Position numbers and translations under genes: made by a program. Shown piece by piece: positions 9,754 to 18,249 of a DNA stretch of 64,000 bases. Position 1 is the stretch's first letter; each line of letters starts with the position of its first letter. This DNA is from Kutzneria sp. (lineage in GTDB: Bacteria > Actinomycetota > Actinomycetes > Mycobacteriales > Pseudonocardiaceae): contig JAFAZC010000002.1 of NCBI GenBank assembly GCA_019239965.1, positions 1 to 64,000 on the forward strand. The letters run 5' to 3'. The notes under the pieces are model-generated. The model searched no databases and had not been told where the DNA came from. It was given only the letters and a program-made list of their open reading frames with translations.

Positions 9754-10551
9754 TTGGTTCAGCACCGCTCCCCCGGCGGCCAGAATCGACCGACGACGCG
9801 TTACCGCGAGGCGCGCCCCGACGCCGACCGACGTGCGCGTGGTGGCACCCACCGGCTTCCGGCCCCACCCGCGGCTCTGCGCGGCCGGGTGGCCGTCGCC
9901 GCGGTCGCGTTCGGCGCACTCACCGCGGCCGCCGCCGGCAACACACTTCAGTCCGAACGCTCGACGGGTGGAATCACTCCGCTTGCCGACACAAGGGACG
10001 CCAATGCCGCGTTCGGAGTCGGCGGCGGGGACGGCAGTCCCGAGGTGCTGCCGATCGTCCGCTCCTCGGATGCCGCCGCGGAAGCCAAGCGGCTGGCGGA
10101 CAGCGAGAAGATCACCGCTGCCCAGGTGGCCGAACGCGCCGCCAAGGATGCGGAGGCGCACCGGCCGATGTTCGTCAAGCCGGCGGAGGGCACTTTCACC
10201 TCCGGCTTCGGCGGCCGCTGGGGCCAGTTCCACTACGGCATCGACATCGCCAACGTCATGGACACCCCGATCGTGGCCGCCGCGGACGGAGTGGTCATCG
10301 ACGCCGGCCCGGCAAGCGGTTTCGGGCTCTGGGTCCGCATCCGGCTGTCCGACGGGACGATCAACGTCTACGGTCATATGGACACCTTCTCGGTGCACGT
10401 CGGCCAACACGTGCGCGCCGGCGACCAGATAGCCCGGATGGGCAATCGAGGCGAGTCGACCGGGGTGCACCTGCACTTCGAGGTGTGGGATCCCAGCGGC
10501 AAGAAGATCAATCCGCTGCCCTGGCTGAACGCTCGCGGTATCACCTTCTGA
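9754..10551 (+). CDS. M23-family metallopeptidase (cell-wall endopeptidase)
   Basis: Predicted zinc endopeptidase acting on peptidoglycan cross-links outside the cell. The C-terminal ~130 residues carry the LytM/M23 motifs: HYGIDIA (H-x3-D zinc ligands), then GHMDTFSV and the catalytic VHLHFEVW (H-x-H). The N-terminus is basic, followed by one hydrophobic segment (VAVAAVAFGALTAAAAGNTL) serving as uncleaved anchor or signal, then a short helical linker. The start is TTG at 9754: GGAAGG ends 7 bases before it, and the resulting MVQHRSPGG begins like other Pseudonocardiaceae M23 proteins as I remember them. 265 residues. The family member at this locus in mycobacteria is Rv0950c, next to uvrD1 and sucC. 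Confidence 0.88.
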   Translation: MVQHRSPGGQNRPTTRYREARPDADRRARGGTHRLPAPPAALRGRVAVAAVAFGALTAAAAGNTLQSERSTGGITPLADTRDANAAFGVGGGDGSPEVLPIVRSSDAAAEAKRLADSEKITAAQVAERAAKDAEAHRPMFVKPAEGTFTSGFGGRWGQFHYGIDIANVMDTPIVAAADGVVIDAGPASGFGLWVRIRLSDGTINVYGHMDTFSVHVGQHVRAGDQIARMGNRGESTGVHLHFEVWDPSGKKINPLPWLNARGITF

Positions 10552-10599
10552 GCGCTCCGACCCCAAAGCAGGGACGCAGCTCAGAGCGCTGCTGGGCTC

Positions 10600-12732
10600 T
10601 CAGAGAGTTGCTGGGGGCCACTCCGCGAGGCCGGCCAATGAGACGTGCCGCCGATACCTGACCGGCACCATGTCCCGGTCAGCCGCGGCTCGCTCCAGTT
10701 TGGCGAGCGCCTCGTCGCCCGCGCCGTCCTCGGCAAGCAGCACCCTCGTCTCGCCGACCGCCACCACGTGGAATGCCGTGTCCGGCAGAAAGACCACCCG
10801 GTCATTGGTCTGCCCCAGTTCGTCAACGCGCCGGCCGCTGACAGACCAGACCAGGTATTCGAATCCGCCGGACAGATCAACGTCGAGCGCGGAGATGGCG
10901 TTGAGGAACGATGTCTTCCTGATGACGGCTCCCGCGGTGGCTGGGACGTCAGCCCAGCACAGCACGGCTCCCTCGTAGCACGGCAGCCGGCGAACGCCGG
11001 AGACGGCGCAGCCCACGAATGCCACCAGCCGGTCGAGGTCTCCCGTGCGCAGTTGCGCGTCCATCCGCTGCTCGCTTCCCATCAGATACACCTGGGCCGC
11101 GACAAGGTCGGTGACAGCAGCTTCGAGCGATTCCGACTCCGGGGCTCGCAGCTCGGGATGCCGCGCGATCATCTTCAGCACGGCGCCGGCGTGACTGTCG
11201 TAGTCAGCGCCAAGAGTGCGGCGCATCCAGTCCCGCTCGGCCTGCGTGCTGCTGTGGTCCCCGGCGACCGTTTCAACGGAGTCGGCCGCGGCGCCAGCCG
11301 GCACGTCGACAGGGGCAGCGGTGTCACCGGCAGCCTGCTCAGTGGCGGCCGGCAGCGCGGCATCCGGTTCCGGTTCGGTGGCTGCCGTGGACACAGCGGG
11401 CGCGATCGGTTCGGCCACCACCACTGGTTCGACCGTCACCGCGGGTTCAACGGGCGCCTCTGGCGGCCGCTTCGGCGTCGACGGCTCCGTGTCACCGAGG
11501 ACGAGCCGCACGGCGCGACGAGTATCCAGATCGAGCTGGGCGCACAGGTCGGTCGCGAGGGTGAACAGCTCCGGCGAAACGGGGCTGCCGGGGACACCGA
11601 CGGTGATCCGTGCCCACATAGGATCCATCGGCAGCGCCCGCACCACGGCAGCCGCGGCCGGTTCGGCGGGCTCGCGGATCCATAGCCCGCTGTCGACCAG
11701 CTCAATCACTGCCTTGTCGGTGAGCCGATACACACCTGGCCCGATCATCGGCAGGCCCGTGGCCGGCGGTCGGAAGCCCATGACTCGCGGCGCCCCGGCG
11801 GGAGACTGGGTCCGTGGCCAGTACCCCAGTTCGGTGGTGAACGGCCGCCAGGAGGGGTGCCCCTCGGCGTCGTAGGCGACGACGTCGATACCGCGAGGAC
11901 CGGCCGTCGGCAGCCCCGAGTACGCCGCGACATGGCCGCCGGACACATCGGCGAGGACCTGGCCGAGCGGCTGGTTCGCGTAGTCCTCGCCAAGCGGCGC
12001 GACACCGTAGGGCGCGATCCGAACCCGGATCCGCGCGGGTGCGGGAAGCAGCGAGAGCAGGGCACGAACCTCCGCGGGCGGCAGCGGCGGCTCTTCGGGG
12101 CCTCCGAGGACGACGGTCAACACATCGGGACGGCACGGCAGGGCGAACACCGCACTAGCATGCTCACGACCGGATCCGTCCGCCGACGGCGTGGCGTGCA
12201 GCCACAGCCCGGCGGGAATTGGTTCGGCGATACCGACCTTGCCCGACGGCCACGGTCTGCCCGGGATCATCGGCTCCCACTCAGGAGCTGGGAACCGGCT
12301 GCCGAGGGGCTCGGGCGGATGAGACGGCCGGAACCGGAACCAGCACCCGGCCCCGTGCGAGTTGGTCACGAATGTCGAACCGCCAGGCACCGGAAGCAGG
12401 GTGCCGTCCGGGGCAACGACTTCGGCTTGCAGCTGGTCGGCGAGCCACTGCGCCGGCGACGACAGGTTGCCGCTGCCCGCTCGTGACACCGCGAGCCGCA
12501 GCGGCCCGCGCTTGTGCAGGGCGGCAACCAGAGCCGTCCACACCTGGGGGCCGGTTTCGGGCGGGAAGTCGGCCACGACAACGGTCCGCGCCGGATCCGC
12601 GGGCAACGCGGTCGCCAGCGCGGTGGCGGCCTTGCTCACGCCCGTCGGAGCGCACACCACGAGCGCCGAGCCGATCTGGCGACAGTCGAACTCGATGACC
12701 TCGTCTCCCCCAGCGGGGCCCTGATTGCTCAT
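10600..12732 (-). CDS. Large multidomain protein with degenerate ADP-ribosyltransferase-like C-terminus
   Basis: 710 residues, cytoplasmic-looking (no signal or membrane helix); family not recognised. The N-terminal ~150 residues alternate strands and helices (GSALVVCAPTGVSKAA, RTVVVADFPPETGPQVW) and contain AEVVAPDGTLLPVPGG, reminiscent of caspase/CHAT-like or toxin-associated folds. A middle region is followed by a Pro/Ala/Glu-rich linker (about residues 425-500). The last ~200 residues run helix-rich, then YEGAV, TSFLNAISAL, FEYLVWSVSGRRV, RVVFLPDTAFHVVAV and RVLLAE, the strand order of an Arg-type ADP-ribosyltransferase, but the R-S-E residues are not conserved. Start ATG 12732; GTG 12744 also possible. 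It lies downstream of uvrD1 on the same strand. Confidence 0.6.
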   Translation of the reverse strand: MSNQGPAGGDEVIEFDCRQIGSALVVCAPTGVSKAATALATALPADPARTVVVADFPPETGPQVWTALVAALHKRGPLRLAVSRAGSGNLSSPAQWLADQLQAEVVAPDGTLLPVPGGSTFVTNSHGAGCWFRFRPSHPPEPLGSRFPAPEWEPMIPGRPWPSGKVGIAEPIPAGLWLHATPSADGSGREHASAVFALPCRPDVLTVVLGGPEEPPLPPAEVRALLSLLPAPARIRVRIAPYGVAPLGEDYANQPLGQVLADVSGGHVAAYSGLPTAGPRGIDVVAYDAEGHPSWRPFTTELGYWPRTQSPAGAPRVMGFRPPATGLPMIGPGVYRLTDKAVIELVDSGLWIREPAEPAAAAVVRALPMDPMWARITVGVPGSPVSPELFTLATDLCAQLDLDTRRAVRLVLGDTEPSTPKRPPEAPVEPAVTVEPVVVAEPIAPAVSTAATEPEPDAALPAATEQAAGDTAAPVDVPAGAAADSVETVAGDHSSTQAERDWMRRTLGADYDSHAGAVLKMIARHPELRAPESESLEAAVTDLVAAQVYLMGSEQRMDAQLRTGDLDRLVAFVGCAVSGVRRLPCYEGAVLCWADVPATAGAVIRKTSFLNAISALDVDLSGGFEYLVWSVSGRRVDELGQTNDRVVFLPDTAFHVVAVGETRVLLAEDGAGDEALAKLERAAADRDMVPVRYRRHVSLAGLAEWPPATL

Positions 12733-12874
12733 TACACCGTGCACAGTGCCTCATCCAAGCGAATCTGGCACCCTGTTGGACAGCTTCCCGGCGGCTTACT
12801 TCCGGTCCGTCCCGTCCTGTCGGGTTCTCAGAATCGTCCTCGAGAGCCACGCGAGGCGCCATCGGTGGTGCAAC

Positions 12875-15286
12875 TCACAGCTTCACCAGAGGAACACCGC
12901 CGATGAGCATGAGTCGGATGGTGCCCGCCGACCCGAAATCGATTGTCGCCGTGGCCCGCGGGCCGACACCGTCGGTGGCGACCACAGTGCCAAGCCCGTA
13001 CTTGTCGTGGTTGACCCGGTCACCGACCGCCAGCTCCACGGCCGGTGTCTGCCTCCAGCGGGCGGACGGTCCGGCGCCGCGCTCCTGGGTGCCGCGTCCC
13101 TGCCTCGGCGCCCCCCACGTCGTTGTGACCGCTGGCGCGGAGCGCTCCGGCTCGGTCCGACGCCAGTCGAGCAGGTCCGCGGGGATGTCACCGAGGAAAC
13201 GGGATTCGGGATTGGCCATCGGCTGGCCCCACGCCGAGCGGATGAGCGCTCGAGACAGGTACAGCCGCTGCCTCGCCCTGGTGATGCCGACATAGGCGAG
13301 CCTGCGCTCCTCGGCGAGCTCGGCCGGATCGGCGAGTGCCCGGGAGTGTGGAAAGACACCGTCCTCCCAACCGGTGGAGAACACCACCGGGAACTCGAGG
13401 CCCTTGGCGGTGTGCAGGGTCATCAGGGTGACCATCCCCTCGTCGGACTCGGGAACCGAATCCGAGTCAGCCACCAGCGAGACCCGCTCGAGGAACGCGT
13501 CCAAGGTGCCCGGGGCGGCCGGGTCCCCCTCGTCTACTCCATCCGCTGCCGCTTCCCCGGGTTTTGCGGGTTCTTCGGGTTCTCCAGGGATGAACTGGAC
13601 GAACTCCCGCGCCACCGTGACCAGTTCGGTCAGGTTCTCCAGTCGCGAGGCGTCCTGGGGGTCGTCGCTCGCCTCGAGTTCGGCGCGGTATCCAGTGCTG
13701 TCGAGCACGTTCTCCAGGATGTCGGCCACGCTCTCCCCCCGCTGCACGGGCTGGCGCAGTTCGTCGAGCAGTTCGACGAATCCGGCGATCGCCTTGCGGG
13801 AACGCGGGTTCAGCAGCGCGACCTTGTCGGCGGCCGCCTCCCGCAGTGCGGTCGCGAACCCGATGCGCTGCCGCTCCGCATGGGCCGCGATACAGGCTTC
13901 GGCCCGTTCCCCGATGCCCCGTTTCGGCACGTTCAAAATCCGTCGCAGGCTCACGGTGTCGTCGGGATTGGCGAGCACTCTGAGGTAGGCGAGCGCGTCG
14001 CGGACTTCACGCCGCTCGTAGAACCGCACTCCGCCGACGACCCGGTAGGGCAACCCGAGCCGGATGAAGATCTCCTCGAATACGCGGGACTGGTTGTTCG
14101 TCCGGTAGAACACCGCTATGTCGCCGTACCCGAGCCGGCCGCCGGCATCGTCGAGCAACCGGTCGATCTCGCCGGCGACGAATGCGGCCTCGTCGTGCTC
14201 GTTGTCGGCAACGTAACCAACGATCATCTCGCCGGCGCCGGCGTCGGTCCACAGCCGCTTGTCCCTGCGGTCGGGATTGCGCGCGATCACCGCGTTCGCC
14301 GCGGTCAGGATGTTCTGCGTCGACCGGTAATTCTGTTCAAGCAGAATGGTGTCGGCCCGCGGATAGTCCCGTTCGAACTCGACGATGTTGCGAATCGTGG
14401 CGCCGCGGAAGGCATAGATCGACTGATCGGCGTCGCCGACCACGCACAGTTCCGCTGGCGCGACCTCCCCCTGCCCGGTGCCGACCAGCTCACGCACCAA
14501 CACGTACTGGGCATGGTTGGTGTCCTGGTACTCATCGACGAGCACATGCCGGAACCGCCGCCGGTAGTGCTCGGCGACATCGGGGAAGACCTGGAGCAGT
14601 TCGACCGACCGCATGATCAGATCGTCGAAGTCCATCGCGTTGGCGAGACCGAGCCGCTGTTGGTAGGCCTGGTAGACCTCGGCGACCCTGCGTTCAAGGT
14701 CCGTGGTGGCACGTTCCCTCGAGGTGTCGGCGTCGATCAACTCGTTCTTCAGGTTGGAGATGTGCACCGCGAGGGAGCGTGCCGGGTAACGCTTCGGGTC
14801 GAGGTCGAGATCCCGCGCCACCAGAGTGATCAGCCGACGCGAGTCGTCACTGTCGTAGATGGAGAAGGCGGAGGACATGCCAAGTGCCTTGGCCTCGCGA
14901 CGGAGAAGCCGAACGCACATGGAGTGGAAGGTCGACACCCACATCGCGTTGGCCCGTCGGCCGACGAGCGCGGCGACCCGGTCCTTCATCTCCGCGGCGG
15001 CCTTGTTGGTGAAGGTGATCGCCATGATCTCGCCGGGATGCACACCACGTTCGGCGAGCAGGTAGGCGATCCGGCTGGTCAGCACCTTGGTCTTGCCCGA
15101 GCCGGCACCGGCGACCACCAGCAGTGGCGCACCCACGTGCGTCACAGCCTCCCGCTGTCGGGGATTCAGGCCCGACAACAGGCCACCGACCTCGTCGGCC
15201 GTCGGCGTGACACCGGCCTGGCTTCGACCATCGGGGGAATCGGCATTGGTGACATCGCCAGCGGGAAAATCGGGCAGCGCGCTCAT
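12875..15286 (-). CDS. uvrD1: ATP-dependent DNA helicase UvrD1/PcrA
   Basis: Superfamily 1A 3'-5' helicase for DNA repair and replication. Motifs in order: Q-motif LNPRQREAV, Walker A VVAGAGSGKT, motif Ia ITFTNKAA, Walker B VLVDEYQDTN, motif III VVGDADQSIYAFRGA, motif IV LEQNYRST, motif V VTLMTLHTAKGLEF and motif VI VGITRARQRLYL. The C-terminal ~50 residues (VGDRVNHDKYGLGTVVA) form the Tudor-like RNA-polymerase-binding domain of PcrA/UvrD1. The ATG at 15286 gives 803 residues, normal for this family (M. tuberculosis UvrD1 is 771); the frame extends to 15394 without similarity. An insertion near residue 610 is Glu/Pro/Ala-rich. Confidence 0.96.
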   Translation of the reverse strand: MSALPDFPAGDVTNADSPDGRSQAGVTPTADEVGGLLSGLNPRQREAVTHVGAPLLVVAGAGSGKTKVLTSRIAYLLAERGVHPGEIMAITFTNKAAAEMKDRVAALVGRRANAMWVSTFHSMCVRLLRREAKALGMSSAFSIYDSDDSRRLITLVARDLDLDPKRYPARSLAVHISNLKNELIDADTSRERATTDLERRVAEVYQAYQQRLGLANAMDFDDLIMRSVELLQVFPDVAEHYRRRFRHVLVDEYQDTNHAQYVLVRELVGTGQGEVAPAELCVVGDADQSIYAFRGATIRNIVEFERDYPRADTILLEQNYRSTQNILTAANAVIARNPDRRDKRLWTDAGAGEMIVGYVADNEHDEAAFVAGEIDRLLDDAGGRLGYGDIAVFYRTNNQSRVFEEIFIRLGLPYRVVGGVRFYERREVRDALAYLRVLANPDDTVSLRRILNVPKRGIGERAEACIAAHAERQRIGFATALREAAADKVALLNPRSRKAIAGFVELLDELRQPVQRGESVADILENVLDSTGYRAELEASDDPQDASRLENLTELVTVAREFVQFIPGEPEEPAKPGEAAADGVDEGDPAAPGTLDAFLERVSLVADSDSVPESDEGMVTLMTLHTAKGLEFPVVFSTGWEDGVFPHSRALADPAELAEERRLAYVGITRARQRLYLSRALIRSAWGQPMANPESRFLGDIPADLLDWRRTEPERSAPAVTTTWGAPRQGRGTQERGAGPSARWRQTPAVELAVGDRVNHDKYGLGTVVATDGVGPRATATIDFGSAGTIRLMLIGGVPLVKL

Positions 15287-15403
15287 CGGGCACCACGCTA
15301 CTCGGGCCCGCCGACAACATTCGGTGAGCCGGGGCGTCACCGGAAGGAACGCTCGGCGGTATCGGTGTGCCCAGGACAGGCGCGCGGCGCGCACACTGGA
15401 GGC

Positions 15404-15715
15404 ATGCTGGAGTTCATCGCGGTCGTTCTCGCACTGGCGAGCCTCGTCGCCGCCATCGGTTACGACGGATACCTGTACCTGCTCGGCTCGGCGGCCTCCC
15501 GACGCGCCGGCGGCGAACCCGTCGCCAGCTACGTCCGGTCTCGCTGGCCAATGGCCGGCGGTACCACCGTCGCGGCACTGCTGTCCCTCGTGATGGCGTC
15601 CTCCGACGATCTCCTCTCGGTACTGGCGATCCTGATCGCCGTCGGCTCCGGCGCGGCGGCCGTCCGGGGGCTGCGGGCCGCCCAGCGGGAGCTACGCGGT
15701 GGCAGCCAGAAGTAA
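15404..15715 (+). CDS. Small membrane protein, function unknown
   Basis: 103 residues. Two or three hydrophobic stretches (LEFIAVVLALASLVAAIGY, then TTVAALLSLVMA and LLSVLAILIAVGSGAAAV) separated by a basic loop, with a charged C-terminal tail (QRELRGGSQK). It is divergent from uvrD1 and separated by 117 bases; it opens a plus-strand series of membrane proteins ending with a Ser/Thr kinase. GGAGG lies only one base before the ATG, which is very tight, so initiation may be leaderless. I recognise no family. Confidence 0.65.
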   Translation: MLEFIAVVLALASLVAAIGYDGYLYLLGSAASRRAGGEPVASYVRSRWPMAGGTTVAALLSLVMASSDDLLSVLAILIAVGSGAAAVRGLRAAQRELRGGSQK

Positions 15716-15920
15716 GCACGGCCAGCGACAACCACATCACTCTTCCGAGTGTCACTCACGTGCGCGAGGGTGACCTGGGGTGCTGTCACATGGATCACGC
15801 CCTAGTCTGAGAGCCGTTGACGGCGGCCAGTTCCGGTCCATGCGAGCGGTACAGCCAGAGAATCCCCGAAGACATTCGCGAAGTCGCGTCAGAAAGGGAG
15901 CCGGGAGGGGTCTTAACGGC

Positions 15921-16880
15921 ATGGACAACGGGGCGGGATTCCAGGCTCGGGCGGCCGAGCACGGTCGGCATCGAAAAGTCTCGGGCAGTGCCGTCGCCAT
16001 ACCGGATCCCCTGCGGTCGGCTACCAGGCGTCCTGCCCACGCGAGGCCGGTGATTCCCGGCCAGACAAGGCCTGACCGCCCGATGACGGTGGTCCGCGAC
16101 ACGCCGGCACCGCATCGTGGGCCGGTCGACCACACACCCGTCCCTGAGACGGTCGCCGAGGCCGACCCGGTTGGTCTGTGCACGTTCGACATCGGCACGG
16201 TGCCGGCCTCGGTGACCCCGCCTGGCACGTGGAAGCGAGCCGCCTGGTTTTCCATCGGCTCGTCGGCGGCCGCGCTGATCGGTCTGCTCGCGGTTGCCAC
16301 CGCACTGGTCGATCCCTCTCGGCTGCGTGCCCAGTTCGAGTCCCTGCCGGGCCACCCTTTCGAGGTACCGCTGCCCTCCGTCACCACGAGCGCACCCCAG
16401 CCGGGCACTGTCGGCTATCCGACCGCCGTCGCCGCACGGACCCAGGCGATGGACGATGACGCCCTCGCGGTCAATGATCAGCACCGTCCGGTGCCGAGTA
16501 CGACCGCACGGTCATCACCTCCCGGCGCGACACCACTGCCGCCCATCACGACGGCACCCGGCCCTGCCCTGCCGATAGTGGATCCGACCAAGATCGCCAA
16601 GCAGACACAGCACTTCTTCACCGCACTCAACACCAACGTCAGCGAGGCATACGACCTGACGTCAGGTGCGCTCAGAGCGAGCGGAGAGGCCGCGTTGCAG
16701 CAGCGCTACGCGGATCTGGCGAGCGTGCAGGTGCAGGGCATCGTGGTGGATCCAAGCAGGGCGGTGACCATCAGCACCGTGCTCGTCACCAGGAAGGATG
16801 GCAGCACGGTCACCGAACAGCACGCGCTGAAGTTCTCCGTCGATGACGTGCCGCTGATCACTGACGATTACAAGCAGTGA
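15921..16880 (+). CDS. Single-pass membrane protein with extracytoplasmic NTF2-like domain
   Basis: 319 residues: a Arg/Pro-rich cytoplasmic N-terminus (~105 residues), one membrane helix (AAALIGLLAVATAL region), a Pro/Thr/Ser-rich stalk, and a C-terminal ~95-residue domain starting at KIAKQTQHFFTALN. That domain resembles NTF2-like sensor domains and shares a pattern (RKDGSTVTEQHALKF) with the C-terminus of the kinase encoded at 18250 (RKDGTTARESDTFTL). The ATG at 15921 follows GGGAGGGG with ~10-base spacing. Its position two genes upstream of that kinase suggests it acts in the same signalling path, as substrate, co-sensor or competitor. That is inference; no catalytic residues are visible. 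Confidence 0.7.
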   Translation: MDNGAGFQARAAEHGRHRKVSGSAVAIPDPLRSATRRPAHARPVIPGQTRPDRPMTVVRDTPAPHRGPVDHTPVPETVAEADPVGLCTFDIGTVPASVTPPGTWKRAAWFSIGSSAAALIGLLAVATALVDPSRLRAQFESLPGHPFEVPLPSVTTSAPQPGTVGYPTAVAARTQAMDDDALAVNDQHRPVPSTTARSSPPGATPLPPITTAPGPALPIVDPTKIAKQTQHFFTALNTNVSEAYDLTSGALRASGEAALQQRYADLASVQVQGIVVDPSRAVTISTVLVTRKDGSTVTEQHALKFSVDDVPLITDDYKQ

Positions 16881-17002
16881 CAGTAATTCCCCGTCCGGTC
16901 TTCGCCATGCGCATCAGGCGGACCTCTCGGCGCGACAGCGTCACGAGTCAATATCGATAAGGCAACCACCGCCCATCGGACGTGGCAAATGTCGCAGCTT
17001 TA

Positions 17003-17018
17003 TACTCCGAAAGGAGTA
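17003..17018. other. GNRA-capped hairpin in an AT-rich patch
   Basis: TACTCC and GGAGTA pair around a GAAA tetraloop; the bases around it (about 16996-17050) are strikingly AT-rich for this genome. It lies 95 bases upstream of the GTG at 17113. It could be an operator, a transcript-stabilising 5' hairpin or part of the promoter; there is no T-run, so a terminator is unlikely. Confidence 0.4.
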
Positions 17019-17112
17019 AAAGTTGCACATTCTTAGCTCAATTTGATGACGGCTTCTCCTCAATCCGGTACCCATGACACGGCCAACAGTCGGACATGAG
17101 GAGTGAAAGACG

Positions 17113-18015
17113 GTGCGCGCAGACCCGACGCCGGGGAGCCAACTCTTGGCGACACGAAAGATCCCCGTGTCCGAACTGCTCGCAAGGCATGGTGGCGGCA
17201 ACACCGCACGCATGCCGCGGCGAACGTCACCAGCCACCTCGACGCTCGAGGGCGACACCTGCCTGGCCGGTTCCCGCGTTGCCGGGGCCACCGACGAGCT
17301 CCCGACGATCACGGGCGCGGGCCACGTCACCGCTCATGAGGGTTACCGGAGCTGCCACGGCGACCTTCTCGCCACGGACGGGGCGCACACCGACCAGTAC
17401 ACGGCTCTCGTGTCCGACGGGGAAAGCACCCACCGGGCCAGTGATGACGGACAGTCCAGTGACGAGATCTACATCCGCGAGCTGCTTGTCAGGGAGGGGA
17501 AACTCCCGAAGGGCGAGCGACGCGGTCAGGTCCCGAAGATCGCTGCCGCTGCCGCCGGTGTCGCCGCGCTGTGTGGCGCTGTCACGGCGACCGTGCTGCA
17601 TGTGCAGTCCGCCGAGAACGGCACACATCTTGACGCGGACGGTGCGGGCGTGCCGCTCACCGTGATCGACGACGGTGGCCCCAACGGCCGTGCGCTCGAC
17701 GCACCGGTGCCGACGAGCCAGGGCGGCGCCATGCTGCTTTCGCCCTCCGACGCCGGCTCCTCGAACCAGGCGGACGAGCCCGACGAGATCGTGACAAGCG
17801 GTCCAAGGGTCGCGCCGTACGTGCCGCCGATCGCGACGACCGGAACCCAGCGGTCCACCGCCGGTCCCACCACCTCGTCCGGTAGCACGACGACCACCAC
17901 CTCCAAGCCCCCGACAACCAGCACACCGGCACCGACCCCGCCGTCGAGCGATCCGCGCCCGCCGACCTCGGGCGGCGGAATTCTCGGTGGCCTGCTCGGC
18001 GGTCTGCTCGGCTGA
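17113..18015 (+). CDS. Single-pass membrane protein with Ser/Thr/Pro-rich exterior, function unknown
   Basis: 300 residues. A polar N-terminal half contains IPVSELLARHGG, a short motif (VSELLAR) that I have seen near the N-terminus of other Pseudonocardiaceae membrane proteins, and later EIYIRELLVREGKLPKGERR. One membrane helix follows (IAAAAAGVAALCGAVTATVL), then an external region ending in a Thr/Ser/Pro-rich stalk and a Gly/Leu tail. GTG 17113 follows ATGAGGAG with ~9-base spacing. The topology and the position directly before the kinase gene suggest a kinase substrate or envelope partner. No family is recognised. Confidence 0.62.
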   Translation: MRADPTPGSQLLATRKIPVSELLARHGGGNTARMPRRTSPATSTLEGDTCLAGSRVAGATDELPTITGAGHVTAHEGYRSCHGDLLATDGAHTDQYTALVSDGESTHRASDDGQSSDEIYIRELLVREGKLPKGERRGQVPKIAAAAAGVAALCGAVTATVLHVQSAENGTHLDADGAGVPLTVIDDGGPNGRALDAPVPTSQGGAMLLSPSDAGSSNQADEPDEIVTSGPRVAPYVPPIATTGTQRSTAGPTTSSGSTTTTTSKPPTTSTPAPTPPSSDPRPPTSGGGILGGLLGGLLG

Positions 18016-18249
18016 GCCGACACCAACACGACGCCCGGCGCGCGTTAACCGATCCCCTTTGGGGTGACACTCGACAAGGCGTGGAATACTGGCGCCAAGT
18101 ATGGCCGTCTCGGCATGACCAACGCGTCCAGGTGTTGGTCATGTGTGACCTCGGATGGACAGGTCGCCGCCTCGGCTGGGCACTCCCGCCAGCAAGACGG
18201 TTCGGACGTGCCACACCGTCGACCAGTGCGGCGAGGAGAGGGTGCACCT

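Noticed and set aside
12725-15403. A very long plus-strand frame opposite uvrD1.
   Set aside because: Shadow of the helicase gene; only its last 103 codons (from 15404) look like a real protein and are reported as such.
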